From Mermis nigrescens (lineage: Eukaryota > Nematoda > Enoplea > Mermithida > Mermithidae): DNA of 64,000 bases. Below are positions 41,831 to 54,440 of this stretch, piece by piece. The stretch is taken from positions 496,001 to 560,000 of the forward strand of contig JAVLUZ010000509.1 of the NCBI GenBank assembly GCA_036768485.1. The letters run 5' to 3'. The notes under the pieces were generated by a model, which saw only the letters and a list, made by a program, of their open reading frames with translations, did not search any database and was not told the origin of the DNA. Both the position numbers and the translations under genes were made by a program. The first letter of the stretch is position 1; each line of letters begins with the position of its first letter.

Positions 41831-43044
41831 AACTGTTCTCGTTCCACCTAGGTCTATAGCTTTTATTTCTGCTTATGTCTCATTACCGTATTCTCGCTTA
41901 TATTCTTTCGTTTTCGAACCATTTCAAAAATTTATCGATAAATATCAAGTTCAAGTCGCATGCTCGATCGTTAGACCAGAAAATGATAATATACCTATTA
42001 ATATTTTGAACGCTTCGTGTAATCCAATCATAATTTATGCTGGTTCTAAAATTGGCAAGGTTAGACTTTATCGAACAATAGAAGATACTGAGACTCTTCT
42101 AAATGCACGCGGCGCGAAAACTGAACAGCCTAAAGCTAACTATTTTCAGGACATTTTTAAAAAATTTAAAAATTTTTCTTTGGACGAAAGAGGAAAATTT
42201 TTGAATTTAATCAAGCGATTTCGACATATTTTTGCGATAAACGAAGAAGATTTAGGACATACAGATCTTACGGAACATCATATCGAAACTCTTAGTGATA
42301 AGCCTATTCGTCAAATACCTTACAGAGTACCGCAAAAACAGCGGGAGACTATAGACGCAGAAATAGACAAAATGCTACAAAAGAAAGTTATTCAACCATC
42401 ACGGAGTCCTTGGTCAAGCCCTGTAGTCTTAGTACCGAAAAAGACGGGTGGTTTTAGATTTTGCGATGGACTATAGAAAATTAAATGCCATCACTAAAAA
42501 GGATTCTTACCCATTGCCCAGAATTGATGATATTTTTGACACGGTCCAGGGGGCTACTTTTTTCTCAACTTTAGATCAAGCTTGGGGGTATTGGCAGATT
42601 CCCGTTGCTAAAGCCGATAAGGAAAAAACGGCATTCATTACATATAAAGGTTTATATGAATTTAATGTTTTACCTTTCGGACTTTGTAATGCGCCGGCGA
42701 CATTCCAGCGGCTTATGGACGTAGTTTTGAGTGGCCTACAATGGTCAACATGTCTAGTATATCTCGATGACATACTGATTTTCAGGAAGACATTCGACGA
42801 ACACCTGAAACGATTAGAAGAAGTATTTTTGAGAATTGAAAGTGCTGGTCTAAAGCTACGCTTGCAAAAATGTAAATTTTTCTTAACGAAAATCGCATAT
42901 TTAGGGCACGAAATTTCTAGTGAAGGTATAAATCCTGATCCTGAAAAAGTCAAAGCTGTTTTAGAATTTCCGGTTCCTATAAATGTTGATAGCTTACGTA
43001 GTTTTCTTGGTTTAGCTGGTTATTATCGACGCTTGCTTTATTAA
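41823..43044 (+). pseudogene. pol: RE-B reverse transcriptase
   Basis: Frame 41823-42476 overlaps the protease frame by 8 nt and carries the pol linker and the start of the RT domain (PYRVPQKQRETIDAEIDKML, SPWSSPVVLVPKK). A frameshift near 42455 moves to 42448-43044 with MDYRKLN, GYWQIPVA, FNVLPFGLCNAPATF, YLDD at 42760-42771, LKLRLQKC and YLGHE. It closes with the connection segment SLRSFLGLAGYYRR. All RT catalytic residues are present. Ty3/Gypsy affiliation is clear. Confidence 0.93.
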
Positions 43045-43654
43045 AGATTTTTCTAAAATAGCTAATCCATTACATACGTTGCTAAAGAAAAATATCTCAT
43101 TTAAATGGAATGAAGAATGTAATAATGCATTACGTAAATTAAAATTTGCTTTAACATCGATACCGGTTTTGGCTCATCCTGATTTTAAGAAGCCTTTCAT
43201 TTTAATTACAGACGCATCGGGAGTAGGATTAGGAGCTGTTCTCTTGCAAGAAACCGAAAACGGGGAAAACCTATTGCTTATGCGAGCAGAAGTTTAAATA
43301 AAGCGGAAAAAAATTATAGCGTAACTGAATTAGAAGCATTAGCGGTAGTGTGGGCTGTGAAACATTTTAGACAATATCTTTATCAACAAAAAGTCACCGT
43401 TGTCACCGATCATTCTGCTTTACAGCAAGTTCTGAAAAAACCAAATCCGTCGGGATGCATTGCTTGATGGGGCTTAGCCCTGCAAGATTTTGAAGAACTT
43501 ATTATTAAGCATAGGGCAGGTAAGAAAAACGGCAACGCAGATGCATTGTCTTGACATTTAGCAGCTGCATCTTCAGCTATTCACGATCAAAATCAAAGCT
43601 CAGAGGAGGAAAGCAAAGAAAAAGGAAGTTTAACAAAATTTTGAGAAGCACAAA
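43045..43654 (+). pseudogene. pol: RE-B RNase H and linker
   Basis: The RNase H domain starts after a frameshift at about 43040 (NISFKWNEECNNALRKLK). It has the TDASG motif near 43210, a further frameshift near 43275, then SRSLNKAEKNYSVTELEALA (43290-43350) and TDHSAL (about 43408-43426). Stops at 43465, 43552 and 43642 stand where related elements usually have Arg, consistent with CGA-to-TGA changes. Confidence 0.88.
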
Positions 43655-43677
43655 GTAAGGACAGATTTTGCACAATT

Positions 43678-44936
43678 TTGTCAAATTTTCTGAAATATCG
43701 GGATCTCCCAATCAATGATAAAGAAGCTAGACATATAATTTTAATAGCCGATAAATATATAATTTTGAATAATTTATTATATTTTATCGGAACACCGGGA
43801 AATAATCCAGAAGGTGATAAAAAGCTAGTTGTTCCAGAATCTTTGCATGAAGAAATTTTGAGAGCACATCACAATGACGTGTTTTCTGGATATTTTGGGT
43901 TTGCACGTACATATGCAAAAATAAAATTGCATTATTTTTGGCGTACTTTATATCTTGACACCAAAAATCATTGCAAAAATTGCGTAAGCTGTGCAATGCG
44001 TGAATCGTTAAAACAAAAGGTTAAGGCTAATTTAGTTCCTATACCGGTTACGGGACCATTTGACAGGGTATCAGTTGACATTTTAGGACCCTTACCACTC
44101 ACCAAAAACGGGAATAAATACATAATAGTCTTTACAGAATATTTAACAAAATACACTATAGCACAAGCAATACCTGATTGTACAGCGAACTTGACGGCAC
44201 AAGCTTTTGTGAACCAAATAATTCTGAATCACGGCGCGCCGCTCATATTGCTCTTGGATAAAGATACAAATTTTTTGTCAGAACTAATATCTAAAATATG
44301 CCACTTGTGCGGAACACGTAAAGTTAATATTACATCTTACCATCCGCAAACTGATGGACTGGTCGAACAATTCAATAAAACATTGGCAACGATATTGTCG
44401 ATGTATGTGAATAAAAAACATTCAAACTGGGATATGTTTTTGCCATATGCACTTTTTGCGTATAACACTTCTCAGCAAGAATCTACGCGATTTTCTCCTT
44501 TTTTCTTACTTTTTGGGCAATTGCCAAACTTACCAACAGATAGCATGCTCAATTTTGTGCCAAGTAGGTATAGAATAGATCTTGATGATTATGCGGAAGA
44601 AATGCAAAACCTATTTTCAGTTGCTTGGACATTAGCAAAGAAAAATATTGCAAAAGCGCAAGAGCATCAAATGAATCAGTATAATAAAAAACATACAAAT
44701 TTTCTGTAAAAGTGGGCAATGAAGTTTATCGGTATATACCGGGAATTAAGCCCAAGCAATCTCCAAAGTTTGCATTCAAATGGCATGGTCTGTATGTAGT
44801 TACTGATGTGAGGTATCCTAATATTAAAATAAAGATGAATAAAAGCAAGAATGAATGTTCAGAAGAATGGGTGCACATAAATGCAATAAAACCTAAAGGC
44901 AAAGGTGTTTTTATGAAACAAAATTATAAAGTTTGA
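43678..44936 (+). pseudogene. RE-B integrase
   Basis: An open frame of 343 codons without a natural ATG start, as in a polyprotein. It has an HHCC zinc region (AHHNDVFSGYFGFARTY through CKNCVSC), then the catalytic core: Asp in SVDILGPL near 44073, Asp in LLDKDTNF near 44260, Glu in DGLVEQFNKTL near 44365. After a stop at about 44707 the C-terminal GPY/F-like domain continues at 44712-44936 (FKWHGLYVV, EEWVHINAI). RE-A and RE-C carry the same domain order. Confidence 0.92.
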
Positions 44937-45112
44937 GTCAGTAATGAAGGTTGAGAAAAGCATGAAGTAGCCGACAAAAGCAAAATTGCGTGCATGTTAA
45001 GCAATGTATAATATAATTTTGATAAATTGTACATATATTAAGGTTCTTTATGCATGCATATAATCTTAAAATTAAGTAGATCAAATGATATTATGTGTAC
45101 AAAACATGTTTT
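44937..45112 (+). other. RE-B 3' region after integrase
   Basis: Non-coding, AT-rich. A possible polyadenylation signal AATAAA lies a little further on at about 45133, within the duplicated segment. Confidence 0.4.
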
Positions 45113-45815
45113 GTTAACTTCTGTATTAAAATCAATAAAGTAAATACTCATTGTTAATAGAAAATAAATTAAATCTAAAATTATGTCATTATAAAGTCTA
45201 ATTTTTAACACTTAATAAATTATTTAGAAAAAAATAATAAATAGTCATGTTACATATGCATGTATAGACAACACAACCATACGTGGGCAGCAAGAAAATT
45301 TTATGGGGGGTCCAAGATTTTTTGAAGGTCAAAAAATGGCCTTAAAAATGGTGATATGGCAATAAAAACACCATTTTTTGACGTCTCTCATCAAGCACTA
45401 TCCATTGGAATCAAAAAATTGCGAAAAAAACAAAAAAAAATTTCAAAAATTGATTTCTGGGGGGGTCTTTTAATTTCTGGGGGGTCTTTTGGTTTCTGGG
45501 GGTCCAGACCCCCCACGCCCATGTGTGGACACAACCGATAATTGGCGGGAATGTTAGAGAAGAAAAATGCTAAATTACGACTTTTAATTTTTCTATATTT
45601 CAATTTAAAAGGAAATAATTCACAATTTGAAAATATGTGTGTATCATAGGTTAGAACGGGACCAGTGATTCTTTCTTGATTTGTTCTCATGCAAAAGATA
45701 GAAATAAAAAGAAAAAAAGGTAGAGAAAATTGGAATGAAAAAGCAGCAAAATAATAAGCTGAACAGATGAATAAAAGAATACAGAGATGAAATTAGAGTT
45801 GAAGCACGGGATCCG
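45113..45815 (+). repeat. Duplicated segment R, copy 1
   Basis: From about 45173 it matches 48770-49160 in direct orientation (for example CATTATAAAGTCTAATTTT..CAACACTTAATAAATTATTTA and GAACGGGACCAGTGATTC). The first 60 bp (45113-45172) instead match 48697-48760 in inverted orientation. MITE M6 is inserted here and absent from copy 2. Confidence 0.85.
45278..45527 (+). mobile_element. MITE copy M6
   Basis: CATACGTGGGCAGC to CGCCCATGTGTG. Flanks AACACAAC (45270-45277) and GACACAAC (45528-45535) match at 7 of 8. The empty site is visible in the duplicated segment at about 48858-48868. Confidence 0.95.
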
Positions 45816-47951
<2,136 letters not shown>

Positions 47952-48110
47952 GTCCGTATATTTTTGTTTTTTTTTCTGCTGATCACGCGGGTTTCTGTTC
48001 TATTTAGTCTTCAATACACTATACAATGTTTATTGCTTTAATCAGCTGTACGCTATGTTATTTGTAAACCCTTGCATACCACTCATTGCGGGACTCAATT
48101 TTCGTTTAAC

Positions 48111-48120
48111 GGGGAGAGAG
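48111..48120 (+). other. RE-B polypurine tract
   Basis: GGGGAGAGAG directly before the 3' LTR, the expected plus-strand primer site. Confidence 0.8.
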
Positions 48121-48694
48121 TGTGTTAAAAGTCAATGTTACAGTATGATTTAATGACAAAATTCTTGTGCAATATTAAGTAATTTGATTACAGTATGCTT
48201 AGATCATAAGAAATTCTTGATTTTACGCTCAATTACATAAAAACCATATTTCAGGAATTCTTTTCTATCTGTTAGCTCACGTGCTTGTGCTCTAAATGTT
48301 AGTTTTATTCGTTCTCTGGGCAAAGTCCGGGAAATATTTAGTTGTAAAGACGCAAATTACTTCAATAAGATTTGTTTTTATGAAACCTTCTTCCGTCTTT
48401 ACCTTTTACTAAAAAAAGAGTATTTAGTCACGCTTTTTAATGTTAATTAGCCAATCAGAAATTGTGTTATTGTAATCTCGTCCAATAGAATTATTCTCCA
48501 CCTTTTTAGCGAAAGTATTAAATATCTGTGCTTTATCATTCTGGTCACTTCATCTCTTTCCAGCAAAACCGGGGTTTAAACTTTCTTGAGTGCTCAGTGC
48601 TATGTGCATAATTATTTGTTTACATTATTATTTGACAAATAAAAGCGTAACTGCAAACCACTGTAATCCTAATTGCTGAAATAGTTTGGTTACA
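48121..48694 (+). repeat. RE-B 3' LTR
   Basis: TGTGTTAAAAGTC...GTTACA, the partner of 36901-37475, with about 20-25 substitutions and small indels by eye. Confidence 0.92.
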
Positions 48695-49160
48695 TTATTT
48701 ATTTTCTATTAACAATGAGTATTTACTTTTCTGATTTTAATACAAAAGTTAACAAAAAATCAATTAAATTTTAAAATTATATAATTATAAAGTCTAATTT
48801 TCAACACTTAATAAATTATTTAAAAAAATAAATAATTATGTTACATACGCATGTATAGACACAACCGATGGTTGGCGAGATTGTTAGAGAAGAAAAATGC
48901 TAAATTACAACTTTTAATTTTTCTTTATTCCAATTTAAAAAAAAAACTACTGGAAATAATTCATAACTTGAAAATATGTGTGTATCATAAGATAGAACGG
49001 GACCAGTGATTCTTTCTTGATTTGTTCGACGCGCAAAAGATGGAAATTAAAAGATATAAAAAAAGGTAGAGAAAATTGGAATGAAAAAGCAGCAAAAGAA
49101 TAAGCTGAACAGATGAATAGAAGAATACAGAGATGAAATAAGAGATGATGCGCGAGGAGC
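48695..49160 (+). repeat. Duplicated segment R, copy 2
   Basis: The first 60-65 bp are the inverted form of 45113-45172. The remainder matches 45173-45815 directly, without the MITE. It begins at the base after the 3' LTR, where RE-A copy 2 would be expected to resume. Confidence 0.85.
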
Positions 49161-49196
49161 TCTTTGTTTTTTTTTAAACGCGGCGTCACTGTACAC

Positions 49197-49470
49197 CACA
49201 CCTGGGCATGGGGGTGAGTTTGGGGGTATGCACCCCCAGAAACCAAAATACCCCCCCCCCCCGCAGAAATCAAAATACCCCCACCCCAGAATTCAATTTT
49301 TGAAAATTTTTTTCGTTTTTCTCACAATTTTTTGATGCCAATGGATAGTACTTGATGAGAAACGTCAAAAAATGGTATTTTTATTGCCCTACCATCATTT
49401 TAAAGCCATTTTTTGACTTTCAAAAATCTTGCACCCATCCTTCCCAGAATTTTTTTGCTGCCCACGTATG
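49197..49470 (-). mobile_element. MITE copy M7
   Basis: Reverse orientation, CACACCTGGGCATGG to GCCCACGTATG. Flanks CTGTACAC (49189-49196) and CTGTATAC (49471-49478) match at 7 of 8. Confidence 0.93.
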
Positions 49471-49479
49471 CTGTATACC

Positions 49480-49808
49480 CATTATATGTACTGCTGCGGC
49501 AACACGGCACATGTTGCCTCGTACTTCCGGAACTGGCTCAACAAACATTGCAAGCAGCAATGGAAAATGACTGCTGCCGACTATTGCCTCAAGCATGGCT
49601 TGACGGGCAAGCGCAAAATTTGAGGCTTCTAGCAATTTGCCTTGGCCCTCGAGCGCATGTGGCTCAACTATGAGATGGCCCTCTACTACAAAATATGGCA
49701 AAACATGCTTTCCAAGCGTAGCACCGTTTGGCTCATTCCCGGTGGCAATATGCTTGACTACAAGATTGACCGCATATTGGGGTCATCAGTCGACAATTTA
49801 TTGTTATA
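49480..49808 (+). pseudogene. Unassigned coding-like remnant
   Basis: Two frames read like protein: NTAHVASYFRNWLNKHCKQQW (about 49500-49562) and, after a break near 49625, LERMWLNYEMALYYKIWQNM (about 49647-49710). They are richer in GC and Trp than the surroundings. I do not recognise the family. It may be an end fragment of a retroelement 3' ORF or of a Polinton gene. Confidence 0.35.
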
Positions 49809-50006
49809 ACCGCCCCCATGTACATATTTGTTTGCTTTGTACATATTGCGTATTTATTGGAAATAAAAAAAACAAAAAAATATAAAATGGCCTGCACTGA
49901 AGGCTTGGGTCCACATCCTGCAGGCTGGACAACTCTTACAAGTTGGCCGAGAGAACTTCATTTATATTAAAAAAAGCAAGACGAGACGAGAATAAGTTTA
50001 AAAAAG

Positions 50007-50584
50007 ATGGATTTACGTTTTAAACACCCTTTTACATGTATTGTTGCTGGTCCAACAAAGACTGGCAAGACAACTTTTGTTAAGAAACTTGTTGAAAAAA
50101 CACACAGTTTCATTTCTCCAGCTCCTAAATTTATTTGGTGATTTTTTGCTAAAGATTACAAAAAAATGGAAAATGTAATTCTTATGAAAGGCCCTCCAGA
50201 TTTGAATTTAGTTAGACAAAATTCGCCGAACCACAACTAATAATTATTGATGACTTGATGCATGGAATGAATAATGAGATATTATTTACATGTGGTTGTC
50301 ATCATTGGAATATTTCTGTTGTACACATTGTTCAAAATTTATTTTTCAAAGGTCTAAGAACATGTCAAGTAAATGCAGAGTATTTAGTATTAATGAAAAA
50401 TCCTTCGGATTGATTGCTAGTACAGACTTTGGCTAAGCAACTCTATCCTCATTATGCAAAATATTTCTTAGAAGCATACAATGATGCGACTGAAAAACCA
50501 TTCTCGTTTATTTTAGTTGATTTGAGGCAAAGTACGCCCAAAACATTTCGGTTGCGCGCCAAAATTTTTCAAATAGTCCAGTAG
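50007..50584 (+). pseudogene. Second Polinton packaging ATPase fragment
   Basis: A diverged paralogue of the ATPase at 24440-25087. It has Walker A GPTKTGKT near 50050, a stop in place of a Trp near 50140, a frameshift near 50225, Walker B LIIIDDLM near 50250, CHHWNISVVHIVQN near 50300 and YPHYAKYFLEAY near 50450. The order with the next frame matches the complete Polinton, so this is a fragment of a related element. No terminal repeat was found nearby. Confidence 0.82.
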
Positions 50585-50639
50585 TCTATAATGAGAAATT
50601 ATAAAAGACTTGCATAATATATTTTCTTCATACAAAATC

Positions 50640-50834
50640 ATGGTTGCTCTAAAACGCTTCCAGAAAAACATCACTTGTCTCAATGTTTTAACTGACGCAA
50701 AGCCAAAATTATGTCATGCTATAATAGAAAAAGCTGATGATGATTTAATTTTATGTGTATGTGAGTGGATACTTAATGTACTGAATGGTAATGTTCCATT
50801 GCAGCCGCATGAGCTTCAAAAACTGAGCAAGTAA
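50640..50834 (+). pseudogene. Second Polinton small conserved protein, truncated
   Basis: Homologous to the 116-residue protein at 25080, sharing the C-x-C-E-x-I-L-N-V-L-N-G-N core (residues 40-52). It stops after about 64 codons; the basic and hydrophobic C-terminal half is missing. A TCTATAATGA box-like sequence lies about 55 nt upstream. Confidence 0.7.
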
Positions 50835-50939
50835 AAAACGCAACTTTGTAAAATTGTAGCTCCTGAGGCAAATGTAGAACGCCTATGCATTGCGTGGTTA
50901 ATTCAGTTAAAATATTATTTTATTATTAGTTAAAAGTAA

Positions 50940-51600
50940 ATAGTTATAAGAATCAGCCCAACCAAATTCAAAAGTGAAATAATACGATGATACACAATAT
51001 TATATATCAAATTTGCAGCATTGCTAAGGTCAGGTGGGCAGTTCTAGTTTTTCAGGATTATTAAAAAGTCATATGGTTAAAGTTCAATTCTTAAATTCTT
51101 TTGTGGATGCAGCATATATTACATGACGCATGATGCATTTTTTACAGTTAAAAGTAACAAGATTTTAGCTTCAAAATTCAGAGATATTTTGCTAAGATAG
51201 GAATATGTAAAATGCCATTCACAATTATAATTTGCATGCACGTGAATTCTCAAATCTGCAGTAACAATCTTTGTTATGTCCTTCCCTCCTTAGAAGGAAG
51301 GTATGACCATACTAAAATGTTCATACATAATCAAATATCAAGGATGCAAATATCTTGTCCGTCACAAGTTTAATTCAAATATTAAAGAGTCATTTTTCAT
51401 CCTGTCCTTAGTTCCTAGCTCGGCATGAGTAAAAGATTATTTGGTTTAGAGTATAAATCTTTTTGATAGTATCTATTATGTAATTAATATGATTTAATGA
51501 TGGAAAATTGGTCTTTTAGTGAAATTAAAAAAACGGTAATGTTAAGCTAAAATGTTAAGTAAGTCAGTGAAAAATTGATGACTTATTGGCTGCAAGTTCG
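50940..51600. other. Non-coding, no gene seen
   Basis: No open frame, repeat or element end was recognised between the Polinton fragment and RE-C. Confidence 0.45.
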
Positions 51601-51699
51601 AGTAATGCATACATAGATAGCGTTCAAGTAAATATAACTACATACTGAATGTAAAATGTTGCAAAACAGTAAATAGCAGAATAAAAAGAGAACAACACG

Positions 51700-53069
51700 T
51701 ATCACTTGTTGTTTTGCCTCCAACACTCGTTGTGCTCCACACACCCCTGAATCTGTTTCTCGATTGCTTTGTGAATATGCATTTCTTTGTGCCAAAATTT
51801 GGGCAATGGCAACATGAATGCCGCACACAACTTCTCACAATGTTTGACGTAAAATGATTTGTGGAACGGCTGCCAGACGCTATTGTCACAATGCAAGAAA
51901 CGCATAGAACATGGTAAACATTTTGCGTATGAACTCATCAAAACAATTTTTGATTTTCTGGGTGTGATGGTCACCCGCTGGTTAACAATAGCTACTATTG
52001 ATTGGTTCCTTTCAGTTCTTCATGATTGCAGGCGGTGCAAACTGCCGGTTCTGCATGATTGCTGGTTGTTGAAAACGGCGCTGCTGTTGCTGGGATGGCC
52101 GCTGCTGCTGGGAGGCCACAATTGGTTGCGGTTGAGGTCCCATAGCTGGAGTAGCAATAGTTGTGAAAAGCTAGTTTTGCTTTCATTGTTAAGTGTATTA
52201 GTGCCACAACTGATAAATTGTGGTTCAGTCCAAGAGAATTGCTTAGCCCTGTAAAATGGTTTCATTCAACCCGTCTTCTTTTTCAAATTTGTTTATGAAT
52301 GAAGAAATTTCCAAGTTGTATTTGGCTATCAGTGCATAGGTGACAAACCACACAGCCGCACACTGAACCGTGGCCCAAGAGTCATTTTCAAGCATTTCAT
52401 CAATAAATTTTCCACTAACTTGAGAAAACTCAGCTGCTAGTGAAGCTAGATCAATGTCAACAGAACTAAAAAGATGCAGTAGTACGCCAAAATTTTGTAT
52501 AGCACTTAACATGTCAAAAAGATCCATGTCAACGCATTTGTTTCAAAAACTTGGATCAATATTCTCCAAAGCTCTTGAAAACTGAAACCCAATTATATAA
52601 ATACTCGGGTCCATAAGCAATTGTCATAGACGTTGAGGAATGCCACACATTTTCACTAAGTCAAATGTAAACAAAGCCCATCAGACCAAAAAAGTGTAAG
52701 ATATTTACAGAATGGACCTTCTCGTTCCTTTTTAACTCTACTTTTGGTTGCTATCTTTGGTTCTACATAAGGTTTAGGTTCTGCATCTGGTTTAAACCCA
52801 GAATCCGGTTTAGGCTCCGCATCTTGTTTAGGTTCATCAGGTTTACAACTAGATTCCTCTTTGGTCGTATTATTAAAAGCTTCAACATAGTACGCAGGAC
52901 AGTAAATAGCTAAGACGCCTGGTGCATGAGGATCCCTGCACAAAGCTTTGCATGTGGACTCAGACGGGTACATCTGCTGGGACCAGATAACCATGTGCAT
53001 CCACCATAGCTTAGTCAAATTTTGACCACCAATCTTCAAGCAATGCTGTTTGCATAAATTTTGGTGCAT
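51700..53069 (-). pseudogene. RE-C RNase D-like exonuclease ORF
   Basis: The first frame (53069-52656) has an N-terminal Cys/Trp segment. A region aligned to motif I follows (CRDPHAPGVLAIYC against [14 protein letters not shown] of RE-B), with the acidic residues lost. A Pro/Glu/Lys repeat (KPDEPKQDAEPKPD) interrupts. The second part contains IIGFQFSRALENI near 52590, matching IGFNFPSNLGSF of RE-A. A C-terminal helix region (52527-52243) carries SWATVQC.AVWFVTYAL where the Y-x-x-x-D motif is expected. A Gln-rich linker lies at about 52030-52150 and a Cys/His-rich end at 51970-51700. Several frameshifts. Confidence 0.6.
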
Positions 53070-53329
53070 TGTTGATATTTTGTTTAATAGTTTAGGTTAA
53101 TTGTTCACTTTTTGTAGACACAGGGTCTACTGACATAGATATCCTGGAGTTAATAGTAATACTAGTTAATTTTATGAATCTTTCAAAGTAAAAGTTTACT
53201 AATATGGGTTTTTGAAACTCTAGGTTGCAGGTTGTATGAGTGAAATAAAGTTTTTTGCAAATTTTCTGCTTTTTTAATCTTATTAACTTTTGTATCACTT
53301 TTTATCACTTTTGTATTGGTAGAATTTAC

Positions 53330-54415
53330 TTTTTTAAGCCAACTAATATGAATAAGCTGTGTTTCATTACCTCCTTTCTTCTGTATCAATATGACAGGAA
53401 AACGTGAAATGTTAATAGCAGTAAATGGTCCTTTCCATGGATGTATAAGTTTAGGAGTTTGACCTCATTTTGTAGTAGGCTCGTACTTAAATACTATATC
53501 ACCTACCAGAAGTTGAATATCCTTCAATTTTTTGTCATATTGAATTTTTTGATTTTTTTGTGCAGTTTCAATGTTCTTAATTGCAATATTCCAAGATTTA
53601 TGTAAAAATCTTTTAAAATCAAAAAAATAGTCAGCAGGTCAATAGTATACTTGTGTATGTGAAGATTAAGTATGGCATCTATCTGAAAATTGGGTTGCCA
53701 ACCATAGATTAAGTGAAAATGGGCTAAATCTAGTAGATTCTTGCTGAGCAGAGCTATACGCAAAAGTCACATATGGTTAAAATAGATCCCAGTCATTATG
53801 CTGAGCAGTAATGTACATTGAAAGCATGCTAGCTAAAGTTCTATTAAATTGTTCTATAAGTCCATCTTCCTAAGGATGATAAACAGTTGTGTTTATTTTA
53901 TGTGTGTTACACAGTTTACAAATTTCAATAACTAAAGTAGAAAAAAAAATTTGATCCTTGGTCTGAAAGTAGCATTTTAATAGCACCATGTCTTAAAATA
54001 CCTTCATGCAATAATTTTTCAGCTGTCTCCTTTGCTGTATATGTAGCGATCAAAGCAGTCATGCAGTACTTTGTTAAATAATCAGTAAAAACTAATATAT
54101 ACCTATTTCCTTGTTTGGTTAAGGGAAGGGAACCTAAGATATCAGCAGCAATTTTTTCAAAAGGTCCTTTGACAGGAATATTAACTTATAAGGTGCTCGA
54201 GTAAATGAATGAGGTGTCTTTCTACCTAGGCACTTAGCACATTCATTACAATATTCTTTAACATCAGTGTAAAGTTGAGGCCAGTAAAAACGTTCTTTTA
54301 TACGAGTATATGTTCTCTGAAAGCCTAAATGTCCAGCAAGTACATCATTGTGAAAAGCATGATCAATTGCCGCCAACCGGGTGCAGTGGCGCACAATTTC
54401 AAACAACATGGTCAA
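53330..54415 (-). pseudogene. RE-C integrase
   Basis: Zinc-binding HHCC region at 54370-54215 (AFHNDVLAGHLGFQRTYTRI, then CNECAKC). The catalytic core continues in shifted frames: an ADILGSLPL Asp near 54130, an LLSDQGSNF Asp near 53960, and LIEQFNRTL with the Glu near 53850. A GPY/F-like end (HPWKGPF, then HISWLKK) lies at 53450-53330. Multiple frameshifts and stops. Confidence 0.87.
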
Positions 54416-54440
54416 TGCCCACTATGGGTGGAATGGCCGT

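Larger units (their letters stand above)
51640..54440 (-). mobile_element. LTR retroelement RE-C fragment
   Basis: The minus strand reads integrase (54415 to 53330) followed by an exonuclease-like ORF (53069 to about 51700), the same order as RE-A and RE-B. Everything upstream of integrase (gag, env, RT) is missing beyond 54440. LTRs were not identified. Sequence is well diverged from both other families. Confidence 0.8.

Noticed and set aside
37507..44936. RE-B as a potentially active endogenous retrovirus
   Set aside because: Gag, glycoprotein, RT, RNase H and integrase all contain frameshifts or stops, and the LTRs differ at about 5% of positions by eye.
54134..54415. A free-standing host gene from the minus-strand zinc-region frame
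   Set aside because: It is the HHCC domain of a retroelement integrase, with the catalytic core continuing downstream in shifted frames.
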